Part shown: positions 1 through 7,581 of the stretch, one piece after another
Layout: every line of letters begins with the position of its first letter
How positions within the stretch are numbered: position 1 is the first letter of the stretch
Origin: Nitrospirota bacterium
GTDB taxonomy: Bacteria; Nitrospirota_A; Leptospirillia; Leptospirillales; Leptospirillaceae
Assembly (NCBI GenBank): GCA_021844645.1
Contig: JAKBTA010000013.1
Location: forward strand, 1 to 23,848
DNA length: 23,848 nucleotides
Direction: 5' to 3'
The notes under the pieces: generated by a model
Told to the model about the DNA's origin: nothing
Databases searched by the model: none
What the model saw: only the letters and a program-made list of their open reading frames with translations
Made by a program: the position numbers and the translations under genes

Positions 1-1236
1 AGGGAGAACCATGTGCCCTTTTTTGGAATATGTTTGGGAATGCAGCTTTCTGTTATTGAGTTTGCCCGCAACGTTCTTGGTCTTTCCGATGCCACGAGCC
101 GGGACCTTGTAGACCACTGTCGGTGCAGTACTGATAAGGGTCAGATTGAACTCCCTTTCGAGGCGCTCCTGAATGATTTCCATATGAAGAAGTCCCAGGA
201 AACCGCAACGGAAGCCGAACCCGAGGGCCAGCGATGTTTCAAGCTCGTAAGTGAAGGAGGCATCGTTCAGCCTGAGTTTCTCCAGAGCCTCCTTCAGCTC
301 GTTGTATTGTTCGGTCTCCGTGGGAAAAAGTCCGCAAAAAACAAGCGGCTTGGCTTCATGAAATCCCGGAAATGGTTCTGGAGAAGGGTCCGACTCAAGA
401 ACGAGAGTATCCCCGATTCTTGTTTCCTGTACGGACTTGATTCCCGAAACAATGAAACCAACTTCCCCGGGACCAAGACTTTCAAGGGAAATGCGCTTTG
501 GGGTATTGGCACCAATAGACAAAACCTCATGGGTCTTCTGTGTGGAGAAAAGCTTGAATCGGTCTCCAACCGAGATTTTGCCATTGAACACCCTGACGAG
601 GATCACCGCTCCCTGAAAAGGATCGAACCAGGCATCGAACAGAAGAGCCTTCAGCATTTTGCCCGGAACAGTCACAGGAGGAGGAACCGACTTGACGATC
701 GCCTCGAGGACTTCGGGCACCCCCACTCCCTCCTTGGCGGAGATCAGGAGGGAATCATCCCCGTCCACCCCCACCGCATCGGATATCTCGTCTTTCGTCT
801 TTTCCACTTCAGCTCCCGGAAGATCGATCTTGTTGATCACCGGAATGATGTGGACATTGTTCTCCAGGGCAAGATATGCATTGGCAATTGTCTGCGCCTC
901 GACCCCCTGGGAAGCATCAACAACAAGAAGAGCCCCCTCACAGGCGGCAAGACTCCGGGAAACCTCGTAGGTAAAATCCACATGCCCCGGAGTATCGATC
1001 AAGTTCAGCAGGTAGTCCTGACCGTCTTTTGCCCGGTATACGAGCCGCACGGTATGGGCCTTGATCGTAATGCCACGCTCTCGCTCAAGATCCATCGCAT
1101 CAAGGAGCTGTTCCCTGGATTCACGGTGCGATATCGCACCTGTCATTTCAAGAAGCCTGTCGGCCAGCGTTGATTTTCCATGATCGATATGAGCGATAAT
1201 GGAAAAATTGCGGATCCGTTCTATTGGAAAATTCAA
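1..1236 (-). CDS. lepA: Elongation factor 4 (LepA), N-terminal two thirds, truncated by window edge
   Basis: LepA is a ribosome-associated translational GTPase that acts on stalled or mis-translocated ribosomes. The reverse strand reads 412 codons without a stop, starting [12 protein letters not shown]. GTPase motifs appear in order: G1 AHIDHGKST (about residues 15-23), the switch region RERGITIK, G3 DTPGH and G4 NKID, then EF-G-like domains with [10 protein letters not shown] and, at the edge, GHMVLP. The family is about 600 residues, so roughly the C-terminal third lies outside the window. I chose the TTG start at 1236 because GGAGG lies 6 nt upstream and the G1 motif then sits at the normal distance; an ATG about 16 nt upstream is in the wrong frame. 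The stretch between VVYKV and HMVLP departs from the usual NPS-LP pattern. A promoter lies at 1266-1294. The gene follows GH15 paralogue A on the same strand after a 127-bp gap. Confidence 0.95.
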   Translation of the reverse strand, partial: MNFPIERIRNFSIIAHIDHGKSTLADRLLEMTGAISHRESREQLLDAMDLERERGITIKAHTVRLVYRAKDGQDYLLNLIDTPGHVDFTYEVSRSLAACEGALLVVDASQGVEAQTIANAYLALENNVHIIPVINKIDLPGAEVEKTKDEISDAVGVDGDDSLLISAKEGVGVPEVLEAIVKSVPPPVTVPGKMLKALLFDAWFDPFQGAVILVRVFNGKISVGDRFKLFSTQKTHEVLSIGANTPKRISLESLGPGEVGFIVSGIKSVQETRIGDTLVLESDPSPEPFPGFHEAKPLVFCGLFPTETEQYNELKEALEKLRLNDASFTYELETSLALGFGFRCGFLGLLHMEIIQERLEREFNLTLISTAPTVVYKVPARGIGKTKNVAGKLNNRKLHSQTYSKKGHMVLP

Positions 1237-1265
1237 TATATTCCTCCATAAGCAGTGATCCGGTC

Positions 1266-1294
1266 ATCATATCAGAGGGTCCGGCGGGGTTCAA
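1266..1294 (-). promoter_or_regulatory. sigma70-like promoter of lepA
   Basis: On the reverse strand TTGAAC (1294-1289) and TATGAT (1271-1266) are separated by exactly 17 bp, about 30 bp upstream of the lepA TTG start. Both hexamers match the bacterial consensus in five of six positions. It lies in the 127-bp gap after GH15 paralogue A, so lepA can be transcribed independently of that gene. Assignment rests on sequence only. Confidence 0.6.
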
Positions 1295-1363
1295 CGAACC
1301 TCCGGAAAAACTTGCCTTGCCAGAAACCACAATCCGTCGATCCGGCCATTTACAATGCCGTTA

Positions 1364-3349
1364 TTACAGATCCCCGGACCAGGGGTGTGGCTCAACCTGA
1401 GCAAGAGCATCCAGATCTGCAAGCGTCATCACCCATTCCGCATGGCTCCAGACCAACGGCGAAACTGACAGGCGGTCTCCGGTCACGGGATCGACCTGCT
1501 CAGGCAGCATGCCACTTCCTCCAGCCCGCTCAAAAACCCAGGAAAGAAGACTCATCACTTGCGGAGACTCAAGGGGAGAAGGAGTCGTACGCATAAACCA
1601 GCGGGCCATCCATAGAGTGGAAATCACCCATGGATTCGAGGGTTGATGCTCGCCACTCCTGTAGTAGTGATCATTGCTGTACCTGGCCACCCCTCCAATG
1701 GGGCCTGGCGTCCAGAGCGACTGGAAGAGCCAGTCCATCGTCCGGATAAGCCGGATATCCTGAAGGGGCAGGACGGAATATTCGAAAAGGGCATACAGGC
1801 TGGCATCCGGGGTCGGATCCGGAAAGCTTTCCCCATTTCGGCCAAGGATCATTCCACGATAAAAACAACCTGTTGCCTCATTAAAGAGATGGCTCAGGAT
1901 TCCTGCCCTCACCTCGCTTGCAGCCTGCTCAAAATAACGGGCCTCTGACGGATTTCCGAACCCTGCGGAAAAACTTGCCGCAGCCTTGAGCCCCCCATAA
2001 ACGGTGGCTGCAGTATGTGTTGAAACCCCGGCCCTTTCCTCCCAAAGGTCATAAGACGGAAGAGGCAACCCCGTTTTCGGATCACGGAACTTGGCCATAA
2101 ACCTCGCGGCCGGCAGAACAAAGTCCTGAAAAACCGGACGAATGGAATCAAGGTCACGATACTTTCTGAAATGCTCCCACAGAGCCCAGATGCAAAGGGC
2201 AGTCTCATCCTCCTGTATGGGGTAGGCAGGAGCACCCTCAACCCCGGAAGGGTGCCACGATGACCCGATCGAAAGATTCGGGTGGTACTTGTGCGCCAAA
2301 AACCCCTCGTCGCAGATCAGGGCGGGCAATAACTCATAAAAACGTCTGGACAGATCCCCCAAACCGGCCTTGTCCAGGGCATGGGCGATCAGGGCGCCAT
2401 CTCTTGGCCACAAATAAGAATAGGTATCTCTCGAATAATTCAGGGAAACAGAATCGATGGCGGCAACGATTGCCCCGCTTTCTCCCATGTGAGTCCTGAT
2501 AAGGAGCAGGCTTGTCTCATAGAGCCGCATCCATTCCGGAGGAATGGCCGGAGATGTCAGGGGATGGGATTCGATCCAGAGTTTCCAGAAACCCGATGTT
2601 TGCGAAAGAGAGCGGTCTGGAGTCTTTCGCTTGAGCTTTGAATACGTTGAGATAACCTCGCTCTGGCTTGTTCCGCATATTGTCAGGACAGAAAATGGGC
2701 GATCCTGTTTCTCCGAAGAAATGGCAACCGAAAAAACAGAGTCGACCGTTCCCTGGGCAATAGGATTTCCGCCAAGACTTCCATCTTCGGCATCCCGCCA
2801 TGTCCCTTCCCTGTTCCCATGTCTCGATCCGCAGGCATATTCGAACATCGCATTTTCAACGCTTCTTGCCGGACATTCAAAGAGAGCGCCCACAAGAAAA
2901 TATCGCTGGTCCTTGTAATGAAGAAGAGCCTTTTCAGCCGGAAGATACATGGCCGTATCCCCGATATCCTGATGGCTGATAGAAAAATTCTGATGGAAGA
3001 AAAAGGTCATTGTTCCGCTGGGATTCGGAGAATTGACCAGCTCTATCCGGCGAAAATGAACATCAATGTCAAGGTCGACCCAGTCAGTTACGACACATTC
3101 CAGTCCTCCCAGCTCAGGAAAAAGGAGAAAGGCTTCAGCCACCATGACCCCAGGGCGATAACGCCGTTTTCTGACGTGAGACGCATTCACCCAGACAAAT
3201 CTTCCCGCAAAAGAAACTCCCAGTCGGAAACAGTTGCCACCAGCATGATTTTCAAGCCCGATATAAGGCCAGGTTAACTCAGACAGCAAATGGGACTCAT
3301 CGAAAGAGACAAAAAGACGACCATTGGCAACCGGCAGAAATCGTGACAT
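1364..3349 (-). CDS. Glycoside hydrolase family 15 (glucoamylase-like) protein, paralogue A
   Basis: This is a predicted cytoplasmic alpha-glucosidase-type enzyme of 661 residues with no signal peptide. An N-terminal beta-rich domain (about residues 1-250, containing GTWRDAEDG and NPIAQG) is followed by the (alpha/alpha)6 barrel with YLWPRDGA, PIQEDET and TGLPLPSYDLWEE. The expected general acid Glu (E437/E438 in DLWEE) and general base Glu (E617 in GMLPEQ) are both present, followed by SPLVWSHAEW. GH15 members include glucoamylases, glucodextranases and trehalases, so the substrate (glycogen, maltodextrin or trehalose) cannot be read from sequence. The frame stays open to 3667, but the ATG at 3349 has GGGGAG 7 nt upstream and gives MSRFLPVANGRLFVSF, aligning with the start of the paralogue at 4886. 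The longer form would overlap hisS. It is divergent from hisS and upstream of lepA. Confidence 0.9.
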   Translation of the reverse strand: MSRFLPVANGRLFVSFDESHLLSELTWPYIGLENHAGGNCFRLGVSFAGRFVWVNASHVRKRRYRPGVMVAEAFLLFPELGGLECVVTDWVDLDIDVHFRRIELVNSPNPSGTMTFFFHQNFSISHQDIGDTAMYLPAEKALLHYKDQRYFLVGALFECPARSVENAMFEYACGSRHGNREGTWRDAEDGSLGGNPIAQGTVDSVFSVAISSEKQDRPFSVLTICGTSQSEVISTYSKLKRKTPDRSLSQTSGFWKLWIESHPLTSPAIPPEWMRLYETSLLLIRTHMGESGAIVAAIDSVSLNYSRDTYSYLWPRDGALIAHALDKAGLGDLSRRFYELLPALICDEGFLAHKYHPNLSIGSSWHPSGVEGAPAYPIQEDETALCIWALWEHFRKYRDLDSIRPVFQDFVLPAARFMAKFRDPKTGLPLPSYDLWEERAGVSTHTAATVYGGLKAAASFSAGFGNPSEARYFEQAASEVRAGILSHLFNEATGCFYRGMILGRNGESFPDPTPDASLYALFEYSVLPLQDIRLIRTMDWLFQSLWTPGPIGGVARYSNDHYYRSGEHQPSNPWVISTLWMARWFMRTTPSPLESPQVMSLLSWVFERAGGSGMLPEQVDPVTGDRLSVSPLVWSHAEWVMTLADLDALAQVEPHPWSGDL

Positions 3350-3459
3350 TTTGTCACTCCCCATTTGTTGAATAACTCCCGGAGCGTTCCCTTCAAAGAG
3401 AATTTCCGGACAATCGACTGCGCCCCTGAATTGGTTGATGCCAATCCATGGGACAATGT

Positions 3460-3467
3460 AGTATACA
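3460..3467. promoter_or_regulatory. Possible shared -10 region of the divergent GH15-A / hisS gap
   Basis: The 231-bp gap between the divergent starts of GH15-A (3349) and hisS (3581) contains AGTATACA. This reads as TATACA on the plus strand (3462-3467) and TATACT on the minus strand (3465-3460). I could find no convincing -35 at 17 bp on either strand; the best plus-strand alternative is TTGATG (3435-3440) 18 bp before TAGTAT. It is therefore only a candidate. Confidence 0.25.
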
Positions 3468-3580
3468 CTTTTACCTGATTTCAAAAATCCACCCGGCATC
3501 TCGAAAAAACAGCCAATCTTATTTTCCGGAGTACAGAAAATGCAAAAAAAGGCCTTCAGGTCTAGAACGGAGAGATGATC

Positions 3581-4876
3581 GTGATTAACGCTCCCCGCGG
3601 CATCAAGGACAGGATTCCCCCGGAAGAAGACCAGTTTCTGGCGCTTGTATCCATTGCAGAGAAACATCTCGGACAGGCTGGCTTTAAAAAAGTTGGTCTT
3701 CCGATTTTTGAATCGGCATCCCTTTTTACGCGATCCATCGGGGTTGAAACAGATATCGTCGAAAAGGAAATGTACCTTTTTGAAGACAAGGGGGGGGAAA
3801 GATTCGCCTTAAGACCCGAAGGAACAGCATCCCTTCTGCGGCTGGCCATCCAGCACCACCTCATTGAGCCTGCCCGCATTACACGGCTCTCCTATCAGGG
3901 CCCAATGTTCAGACATGAAAGACCACAGGCCGGGCGCCTTAGACAGTTTCACCAGGTCGGAGCGGAGATTCTGGGCACAATCACGCCACAGGACAACATA
4001 GACCTGCTTGTTGTTATTGACTCCATTTCCCGTGAGTTGAAGCTTCCCGGGACAACGCTGTTTATCAATAATATGGGATGTTCCCGATGCCGTCCCGTGT
4101 TCAGGAAAGCTCTCGTCGAATACCTTGAAACCCATCAGTCGGGCCTCTGCACCACGTGCAAAAAACGCACGGAAACAAATCCGCTCAGAGTTCTTGACTG
4201 CAAGGTCGAGCAATGTCAGCCGGTCATAGAACGGGCGCCTTCTATCATTGACTTTCTCTGCGAATCTTCCAGACTGCACCATGAAGCCGTCTGCTCAGGA
4301 CTCAGAAGCCTCTCGATTCCATTCACCGTTAATCCGCGGCTGGTCAGAGGACTCGATTACTATACGGAAACAACCTTTGAATTCGTCTCCGATGCCTTGG
4401 GATCCCAATCGACCTGGGCTGCCGGAGGACAATATGATGGTCTCATCGGACAGCTTGAAGGCCCCGATGTCCCGGGGGCCGGATTTGCCATAGGAGTCGA
4501 AAGACTCGCCCTTCTCGCGGAGAAAGCAGGCACACTCATGCCGGCACACTCCCACACGCAGGACATCTCCATACTGCCACTGGGAGAATTGGCTGTTCCC
4601 ATTGTGCAAAGCCTTATCCGGGAAATCAGGAATGAAGGCATTTCTGCCACAGGCATTTTTGGGACAACAAAAATCAAGCAGGGGTTCAAGCAGGCTGAAA
4701 GAGACGGATCCCGCTTTTTGCTGATTCTCGGCGAAGACGAAATGGCAAGGAGGGAGATCGTCGTCAAAGATCTCCTCACAGGCGAACAAACCCCTTTTCC
4801 TCTTTCCCCTCTGGCAGGCCTTATCGGATATATTCGCTCGGTCAGGAGTCAGGAGAAGATCTCACAGCTCTCCTAG
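3581..4876 (+). CDS. hisS: Histidine--tRNA ligase
   Basis: This class II aminoacyl-tRNA synthetase charges tRNA-His; 431 residues is normal for bacterial HisRS. It has MINAPRGIKD at the N-terminus, motif 2 PMFRHERPQAGRLRQFHQ (about 108-125), the paired-cysteine insertion with GCSRC and CTTCKKRTETNPLRVLDCK, the histidine-binding RGLDYYTE, and motif 3 GAGFAIGVERL. A C-terminal anticodon-binding domain (about 325-431) ends near SQLS. An ATG at 3575 is in frame, but GGAG (3569-3572) is only 2 nt from it and 8 nt from the GTG at 3581. The GTG also yields the family-typical N-terminus, so I prefer it. The usual GGRYDGL appears as GGQYDGL, a mild departure. The next gene, a GH15 enzyme, begins 9 bp after the stop, so the two are almost certainly co-transcribed. 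Confidence 0.97.
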   Translation: MINAPRGIKDRIPPEEDQFLALVSIAEKHLGQAGFKKVGLPIFESASLFTRSIGVETDIVEKEMYLFEDKGGERFALRPEGTASLLRLAIQHHLIEPARITRLSYQGPMFRHERPQAGRLRQFHQVGAEILGTITPQDNIDLLVVIDSISRELKLPGTTLFINNMGCSRCRPVFRKALVEYLETHQSGLCTTCKKRTETNPLRVLDCKVEQCQPVIERAPSIIDFLCESSRLHHEAVCSGLRSLSIPFTVNPRLVRGLDYYTETTFEFVSDALGSQSTWAAGGQYDGLIGQLEGPDVPGAGFAIGVERLALLAEKAGTLMPAHSHTQDISILPLGELAVPIVQSLIREIRNEGISATGIFGTTKIKQGFKQAERDGSRFLLILGEDEMARREIVVKDLLTGEQTPFPLSPLAGLIGYIRSVRSQEKISQLS

Positions 4877-4885
4877 GAGACGATC

Positions 4886-6913
4886 ATGGCCAGAGATTTA
4901 CCGTTATCAAATGGGTGTCTGTTTCTTTCCTTTGACCTGGACTACCAGATGAGGGAGGTCACATTCCCTTTCGTGGGACTTGAGAATCAGACAGGAGGGC
5001 ATCCTCTCCGATTTGGAATTTTCTCGGACGGAAGGATGGACTGGATCTCCCGTTCAGCGTGGGACCTGAAAATGTCTTATGAACAGGGATCTCTGGTCAC
5101 ATTGGTGGAAGGCAATAGTACCGCCAGGAACATTTCGTTTGTCTCGCGTGATGCGATCGATTTCTATGAAAATCTTTGGGTCAGAAAAATCCAGATAACT
5201 AATACCGGCCCGATACCGAAGGAAGTCAGGACATTTTTCTGTCCAGACTTCCACATCGAAGGAAACGAGGTCGGTGATACGGCATTTTTTGATCCATCAC
5301 TCAAGATCCTCATCCATTACAAAAGAAACCGTTATTTTAGCTTTGGCCTCTTGCATCCCGATAATGGTCCGGGCATTCGTTCCTATGCAACCGGACGAAA
5401 AGAAATGGAAGGCAGCGAGGGAACCTGGCGCGATGCCGAAGATGGGCTGCTCTCCCAGAATCCCATTGCCCAGGGATCAGTGGACTCCGCTTTTTCAACC
5501 TCGCTCGAGCTGTTGCCAGGACAGACAAAAGTCCTGTACTTCTGGATGATCGCAGCAACCAGCCTATTGGAAACAAGAAGCATCAACCAAGCTGTACTCG
5601 ACCGCCACCCGGATCAATTTCTGGAACGGACCTCCCATTACTGGAATTTCTGGACCAACCCCGAAAAGTGTTCAAAGAAAAAAGCCGAAAAAGAAGAGCC
5701 AGCAACGCCTGATCCATTCATGGATCAAATACGGGACAGGAAAAAGACCAACCTTCTGATTCTCCGGACTCATATCTCAAGGAACGGAGCCAGTGCTGCG
5801 GCGATCGACTCCGACAGCCTCGAGCTCGCAAGAGACAGCTACGCATACCTCTGGCCAAGGGATGGTGCCAATGTTGCACTCGCCCTTTCAAGATCCGGAC
5901 ACCATGGGCTGGGCAGACGATTTTTTGAATTTGCCGGGGAAATCATTCAGCCTGAAGGTTATTTTCTCCACAAATACAATATGGACGGGACACCTGCATC
6001 ATCGTGGCTACCATGGATTCGGGAGGGCGTCCCCCAGCTTCCGATACAGGAAGACGAAACAGGTTACGTTCTCTGGGCCCTCAGGATGCACTTCCAGATC
6101 GACAGGGATTTCGACCTGATCACTCCTCTTTACAAAAAGATGATCAAGCCTGCCGGCCTCTTTTTAAGAGACTACCGCGACCCGGGAACGGGACTTCCCC
6201 TTGCATCCTATGATCTCTGGGAAGAAAGACATGGCACATTTCTCCATACAGCCGCCCTGACATGGGCGGGACTCGAAAGCGCTGCCTATTTTTCTGATTC
6301 ATTCGGAGAAACCGTACTCGCCCGGTCTTTCCTGAAAGCGGCAGATGAGATCAGAGAGGGCATCCAGAAACATCTCTGGAACCAGGACGAGGGCTATTTT
6401 TATCGCGGGGTTGAAATCCTTGACGGAACCATCCTCAACAGGGATCCAACCCCCGACATCAGCTCACTCGTACTTGTCGAAACAGGATTTCTGGACCCTT
6501 CAGGGCAATCCGACAGGGAACAGATCAGGAGCCTTCTGAGAAGACAGGAAGAGGAACTCCGGATCAAGACAGGGATTGGAGGCTATACCCGTTACAAGAA
6601 TGATCCCTACTACCTCTCCCAGGAGTCCAGAAATGCGAACATCCACGGGAACCCCTGGTTTATCAGCGCTCTCTGGATGGCACAGGGATACGCCGCAATT
6701 GGAAGTACCGGCGACATTGGTGCCATAAAAAAAACAAGGGATCTTCTCGCATGGACGATGGAAAAGTCCCTCCCCTCAGGAGTGATGTCAGAACAGCTCA
6801 ATGCCTTAAATGGCGAACCAATCTCCGTTTCTCCGCTTGCGTGGAGCCATGCGGCTTTTTTGAATACGCTTCATATGGCTCAAGAGTATAAAGTCCTTCC
6901 CGAGATATTTTGA
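4886..6913 (+). CDS. Glycoside hydrolase family 15 (glucoamylase-like) protein, paralogue B
   Basis: A predicted cytoplasmic alpha-glucosidase-type enzyme of 675 residues, paralogous to the gene at 1364-3349. Shared landmarks are an N-terminus in LSNGCLFLSFD, VGLENQTGG, GTWRDAEDG, NPIAQGSVDSAFS, YLWPRDGAN, PIQEDET, TGLPLASYDLWEERHG and SPLAWSHAAF. Both expected catalytic glutamates are present (E446/E447 in DLWEE; E636 in GVMSEQ). It differs from A by a Lys/Glu-rich insertion near residues 265-285. There is no signal peptide. The ATG at 4886 is preceded by AGGAG (4875-4879), which overlaps the hisS stop codon with ideal spacing, so translation is probably coupled to hisS. It converges with nth after 29 bp. 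Substrate is not determinable; glycogen, maltodextrin or trehalose turnover are the natural possibilities. Confidence 0.9.
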   Translation: MARDLPLSNGCLFLSFDLDYQMREVTFPFVGLENQTGGHPLRFGIFSDGRMDWISRSAWDLKMSYEQGSLVTLVEGNSTARNISFVSRDAIDFYENLWVRKIQITNTGPIPKEVRTFFCPDFHIEGNEVGDTAFFDPSLKILIHYKRNRYFSFGLLHPDNGPGIRSYATGRKEMEGSEGTWRDAEDGLLSQNPIAQGSVDSAFSTSLELLPGQTKVLYFWMIAATSLLETRSINQAVLDRHPDQFLERTSHYWNFWTNPEKCSKKKAEKEEPATPDPFMDQIRDRKKTNLLILRTHISRNGASAAAIDSDSLELARDSYAYLWPRDGANVALALSRSGHHGLGRRFFEFAGEIIQPEGYFLHKYNMDGTPASSWLPWIREGVPQLPIQEDETGYVLWALRMHFQIDRDFDLITPLYKKMIKPAGLFLRDYRDPGTGLPLASYDLWEERHGTFLHTAALTWAGLESAAYFSDSFGETVLARSFLKAADEIREGIQKHLWNQDEGYFYRGVEILDGTILNRDPTPDISSLVLVETGFLDPSGQSDREQIRSLLRRQEEELRIKTGIGGYTRYKNDPYYLSQESRNANIHGNPWFISALWMAQGYAAIGSTGDIGAIKKTRDLLAWTMEKSLPSGVMSEQLNALNGEPISVSPLAWSHAAFLNTLHMAQEYKVLPEIF

Positions 6914-6942
6914 AGGAGCAGGAGGAAATAATTTGACTTTTT

Positions 6943-7581
6943 TCAGGGGAGATTTTTGGAAGGGCACAGGGCTGAGAGAACACATGACGAACAGAGCGGT
7001 TTTTTGGCAACACAAACATATCGTCCATGCAGCAAGAGGCGACTGCCTGCACCGATCCATTCTTTCTTCGGAAAGATCCGGCACAACTCCGCCTCAATTT
7101 CCTCTGGATCCACTGACTTTACAAGTCCGAGCCTTCCTGACACCCTCGTTACATGCGTGTCGACTGCAATAGCCGGGATCTGAAACGCATAGGCCAGTAC
7201 AACACTTGCCGTTTTTCTGCCCACTCCCGGCAACTTTGTCAATTCGTCCATCGTGTTGGGGACAACCCCATTGAAGTGCTCGGCGATTTCACGAGACAGA
7301 CCGATCAGCTGTTGAGCTTTGCGGCGAAAAAAGCCCGCAGGCCGGATCAGTTTCTCAAGCTCCGGAACAGATGCCTTCTCCATTGAAACGGGATCAGGAA
7401 ACTTTTGAAAAAGTGCCGGAGTAACCGTATTGACCGTTTTATCCGTCGATTGGGCGGACAAAACGGTCGAAACCAAAAGTTCAAACGGAGAATGGAAATC
7501 AAGCTCCATAGCCGGATTCGGAATCGATTGTTTTAACCGCACGAGGATTTCAGCGATACGACCAGAATCCTGCCCCGTCAC
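6943..7581 (-). CDS. nth: Endonuclease III (DNA glycosylase/AP lyase)
   Basis: Nth removes oxidised pyrimidines and cleaves the abasic site by beta-elimination in base excision repair. The 212 residues fit the family. Visible features are the helix-hairpin-helix LPGVGRKTA with catalytic Lys123, the catalytic Asp141 in AVDTHV, and a [4Fe-4S] cluster ligand set C190-x6-C197-x2-C200-x5-C206 at the C-terminus. The start is GTG at 7581. The last base of lon's TGA lies inside this start region (GTGA), a 4-bp overlap typical of translational coupling, so nth is the last gene of the hsp20-lon-nth operon. It converges with the GH15-B gene. Confidence 0.96.
   Translation of the reverse strand: MTGQDSGRIAEILVRLKQSIPNPAMELDFHSPFELLVSTVLSAQSTDKTVNTVTPALFQKFPDPVSMEKASVPELEKLIRPAGFFRRKAQQLIGLSREIAEHFNGVVPNTMDELTKLPGVGRKTASVVLAYAFQIPAIAVDTHVTRVSGRLGLVKSVDPEEIEAELCRIFPKKEWIGAGSRLLLHGRYVCVAKKPLCSSCVLSALCPSKNLP

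Noticed and set aside
13..1173. Long plus-strand open frame opposite lepA
   Set aside because: The reverse strand encodes LepA with all GTPase motifs; the plus-strand translation shows no family features and is a shadow.
3350..3667. N-terminal extension of GH15 paralogue A by 106 codons
   Set aside because: It would overlap the hisS start on the other strand, has no counterpart in paralogue B, and the ATG at 3349 has a better Shine-Dalgarno sequence.
6933..7172. 79-codon TTG-started frame with a perfect AGGAGG just after GH15 paralogue B
   Set aside because: It is entirely antisense to the 3' half of nth and has no protein-like features; the Shine-Dalgarno match is probably chance in a purine-rich stretch.
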